This document shows positions 6,693 to 7,202 of a stretch of DNA of 7,202 nt, piece by piece (positions within the stretch are counted from its first letter, which is position 1; every line of letters begins with the position of its first letter). Position numbers and translations under genes: made by a program. Under the pieces are notes generated by a model, which saw only the letters and a list, made by a program, of their open reading frames with translations, had not been told where the DNA came from and made no database searches. The DNA comes from Clostridium sp. SCN 57-10 (GTDB lineage: Bacteria; Bacillota; Clostridia; Oscillospirales; Butyricicoccaceae). The stretch is taken from the NCBI GenBank assembly GCA_001725215.1, contig MEFT01000065.1:1-7202 (forward strand). Direction: 5' to 3'.

Positions 6693-7202
6693 AACAGCCT
6701 CATTTCTTCGGAACGGCAATATATTATCGGCTAAAAATGCGGGCTTGTACGATTCCTTGGCACGGCGCAGCCCCTCGATGCCCATATCCTCTTCTCTGCA
6801 GATATATTCAAAATCTGCGCAGCGGCGGGCGGCAAACTCCTGGTTGATCTTCGCATACGCACCCTCGTAGTCCGCGTCGGCCTTTTCGATGATAATGTCA
6901 ATGGTATCGTGCGTCAGCGGCGACGCAAGCGTAAACGCGGCCAGCTTGTCGTCTACACGAATCATGCCGCCCCGCATGGCAAGCGCGTCATAGTTCACGA
7001 GTGCGCGGCGAATCGCGCAGTGCTCGAAACGGTAGTCTTCCGCATTGGGATCCCCTTTTTTGATGCACCACTGCCGCTGAAATGCGAGCAGCTCATCCGT
7101 ATCTCTGTTGGGATCAATGTCGCGGTATTCCCACCGCCCGTCATACAGTGCGTCAAACTTGCGAATGTGGTTACGCTTGGAGTGATACCGCTTTCCCTCC
7201 AG
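5850..7202 (-). CDS. Continuous DUF2156-GNAT reading frame, N-terminus beyond window; fusion or frameshifted pair
   Basis: As the sequence stands, one frame is open from the right edge (7202) to the TGA at 5852-5850, 450 codons, and its start is outside the window. The first 160 residues are the C-terminal half of a DUF2156 protein, and the last 280 are an Eis-like acetyltransferase beginning at an internal methionine (ATG at 6692). The short linker (LPFRRNEAV) resembles neither family. Evidence at the junction favours two originally separate genes: a Shine-Dalgarno precedes the internal ATG, and the alternative frame gives a natural DUF2156 ending. A gene finder would probably report one fused protein. 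I consider a one-base loss (real mutation or sequence error) somewhat more likely than a working fusion. The parts are described separately in the next two entries. Confidence 0.8.
   Translation of the reverse strand: MEGKRYHSKRNHIRKFDALYDGRWEYRDIDPNRDTDELLAFQRQWCIKKGDPNAEDYRFEHCAIRRALVNYDALAMRGGMIRVDDKLAAFTLASPLTHDTIDIIIEKADADYEGAYAKINQEFAARRCADFEYICREEDMGIEGLRRAKESYKPAFLADNILPFRRNEAVMIRKACASDLPALIRLYDACFPGEEAFRAWFFKHVTAPEHILLEEENGELRAATHALPAALEYRGERFGASYIYAAATEPRFRRRGLMRLLLEHTFEEARQSGMDFSVLITENDSVFPFYFELGYVPSFCVSRETVVANRDASLTLRRAQEGDIPAMLGIYRAETAELLRIARDEAFFRLALLQYGESAYVACDPSGAVTAYAFAYQEPERLWVTEAFGAQHTALCAAAAAEAGKREAVVNTAARRAQVPMGCLLPLTARGREAARAADRRAAYMNLMWN
6698..6701 (-). promoter_or_regulatory. 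Shine-Dalgarno GAGG inside the DUF2156-GNAT frame
   Basis: On the minus strand, GAGG is followed by CTGTT and the ATG at 6692, a five-base spacer. An out-of-frame TGA (6702-6700) overlaps it, giving TGAGG. The same stop/ribosome-site overlap occurs before the cyclo-ligase and the CPBP gene. It supports ATG 6692 as a true translation start. Confidence 0.75.
6700..7202 (-). other. DUF2156 (LPG_synthase_C) part, C-terminal half, probable separate gene
   Basis: About 160 visible residues match the end of the DUF2156 family (LPG_synthase_C-type fold, structurally a GNAT relative): LEGKRYHSKRNHIRKF at the window edge, then GGMIRVDDKLAAFTL, IDIIIEKADADYEGAYAKIN, FEYICREEDMGIEGLRRAKESYKPAFL. Members are usually near 290-300 residues, so roughly the first 130 lie off the window. 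In MprF the related domain transfers lysine from Lys-tRNA to phosphatidylglycerol, but stand-alone DUF2156 proteins like this one lack the MprF membrane region as far as can be seen, and their reaction is not settled. The family-like sequence stops at 6723. If one base is restored near 6723-6725, the protein continues YIAVPKK and ends at TGA 6702-6700. First gene visible in the operon. Confidence 0.82.

Noticed and set aside
6690..6740. Programmed -1 ribosomal frameshift at the run ATTTTTA (6738-6732) in the DUF2156 part
   Set aside because: The run does not fit X-XXY-YYZ in the reading frame, a -1 slip there meets TAG at once, and the alternative frame has TAA at 6726-6724. The shift needed to reach YIAVPKK must occur after that point, where no slippery motif exists.

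Overview
The window is a compact, one-directional gene cluster. Every gene I can support lies on the minus strand and is read from the right edge to the left. The proteins point to a fairly GC-rich member of the Bacillota, most likely class Clostridia. The indications are the CPBP protease, the MltG / U32 peptidase / AlaRS association (B. subtilis keeps related genes together), the DUF2156 protein and the Eis-like acetyltransferase. I cannot name the genus. No rRNA, tRNA, IS element, CRISPR array, phage gene or clear repeat was seen.

In transcription order the layout is: the C-terminal part of a DUF2156 protein (7202 to about 6700, cut by the window edge); an Eis-like tandem GNAT acetyltransferase (6692-5850), at present in one open frame with DUF2156; 5-formyltetrahydrofolate cyclo-ligase (5842-5273); a CPBP-type intramembrane protease (5262-4381); the endolytic transglycosylase MltG (4366-3266); a U32 peptidase-family protein resembling the tRNA hydroxylation enzyme TrhP (3276-2044); and alanyl-tRNA synthetase (2037 to beyond the left edge). 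Gaps between genes are 6 to 14 nt, with one 11-nt overlap, so there is no room for an internal promoter or terminator between genes. The set is probably one operon whose promoter lies to the right of the window. No stretch over 300 bases lacks a gene.

The genes are mostly housekeeping: one-carbon folate salvage, peptidoglycan strand release, tRNA wobble-base modification and tRNA charging. The two acetyltransferase-fold proteins and the CPBP protease have no assignable substrate.

The most notable feature is the DUF2156/GNAT junction near 6690-6730. The single open frame looks like two genes joined by loss of one base. The alternative frame supplies a plausible DUF2156 ending (YIAVPKK, then TGA) whose stop overlaps a Shine-Dalgarno sequence for the GNAT start. 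The next two junctions in the operon have the same arrangement. I found no convincing sign of a wholly new biological system.
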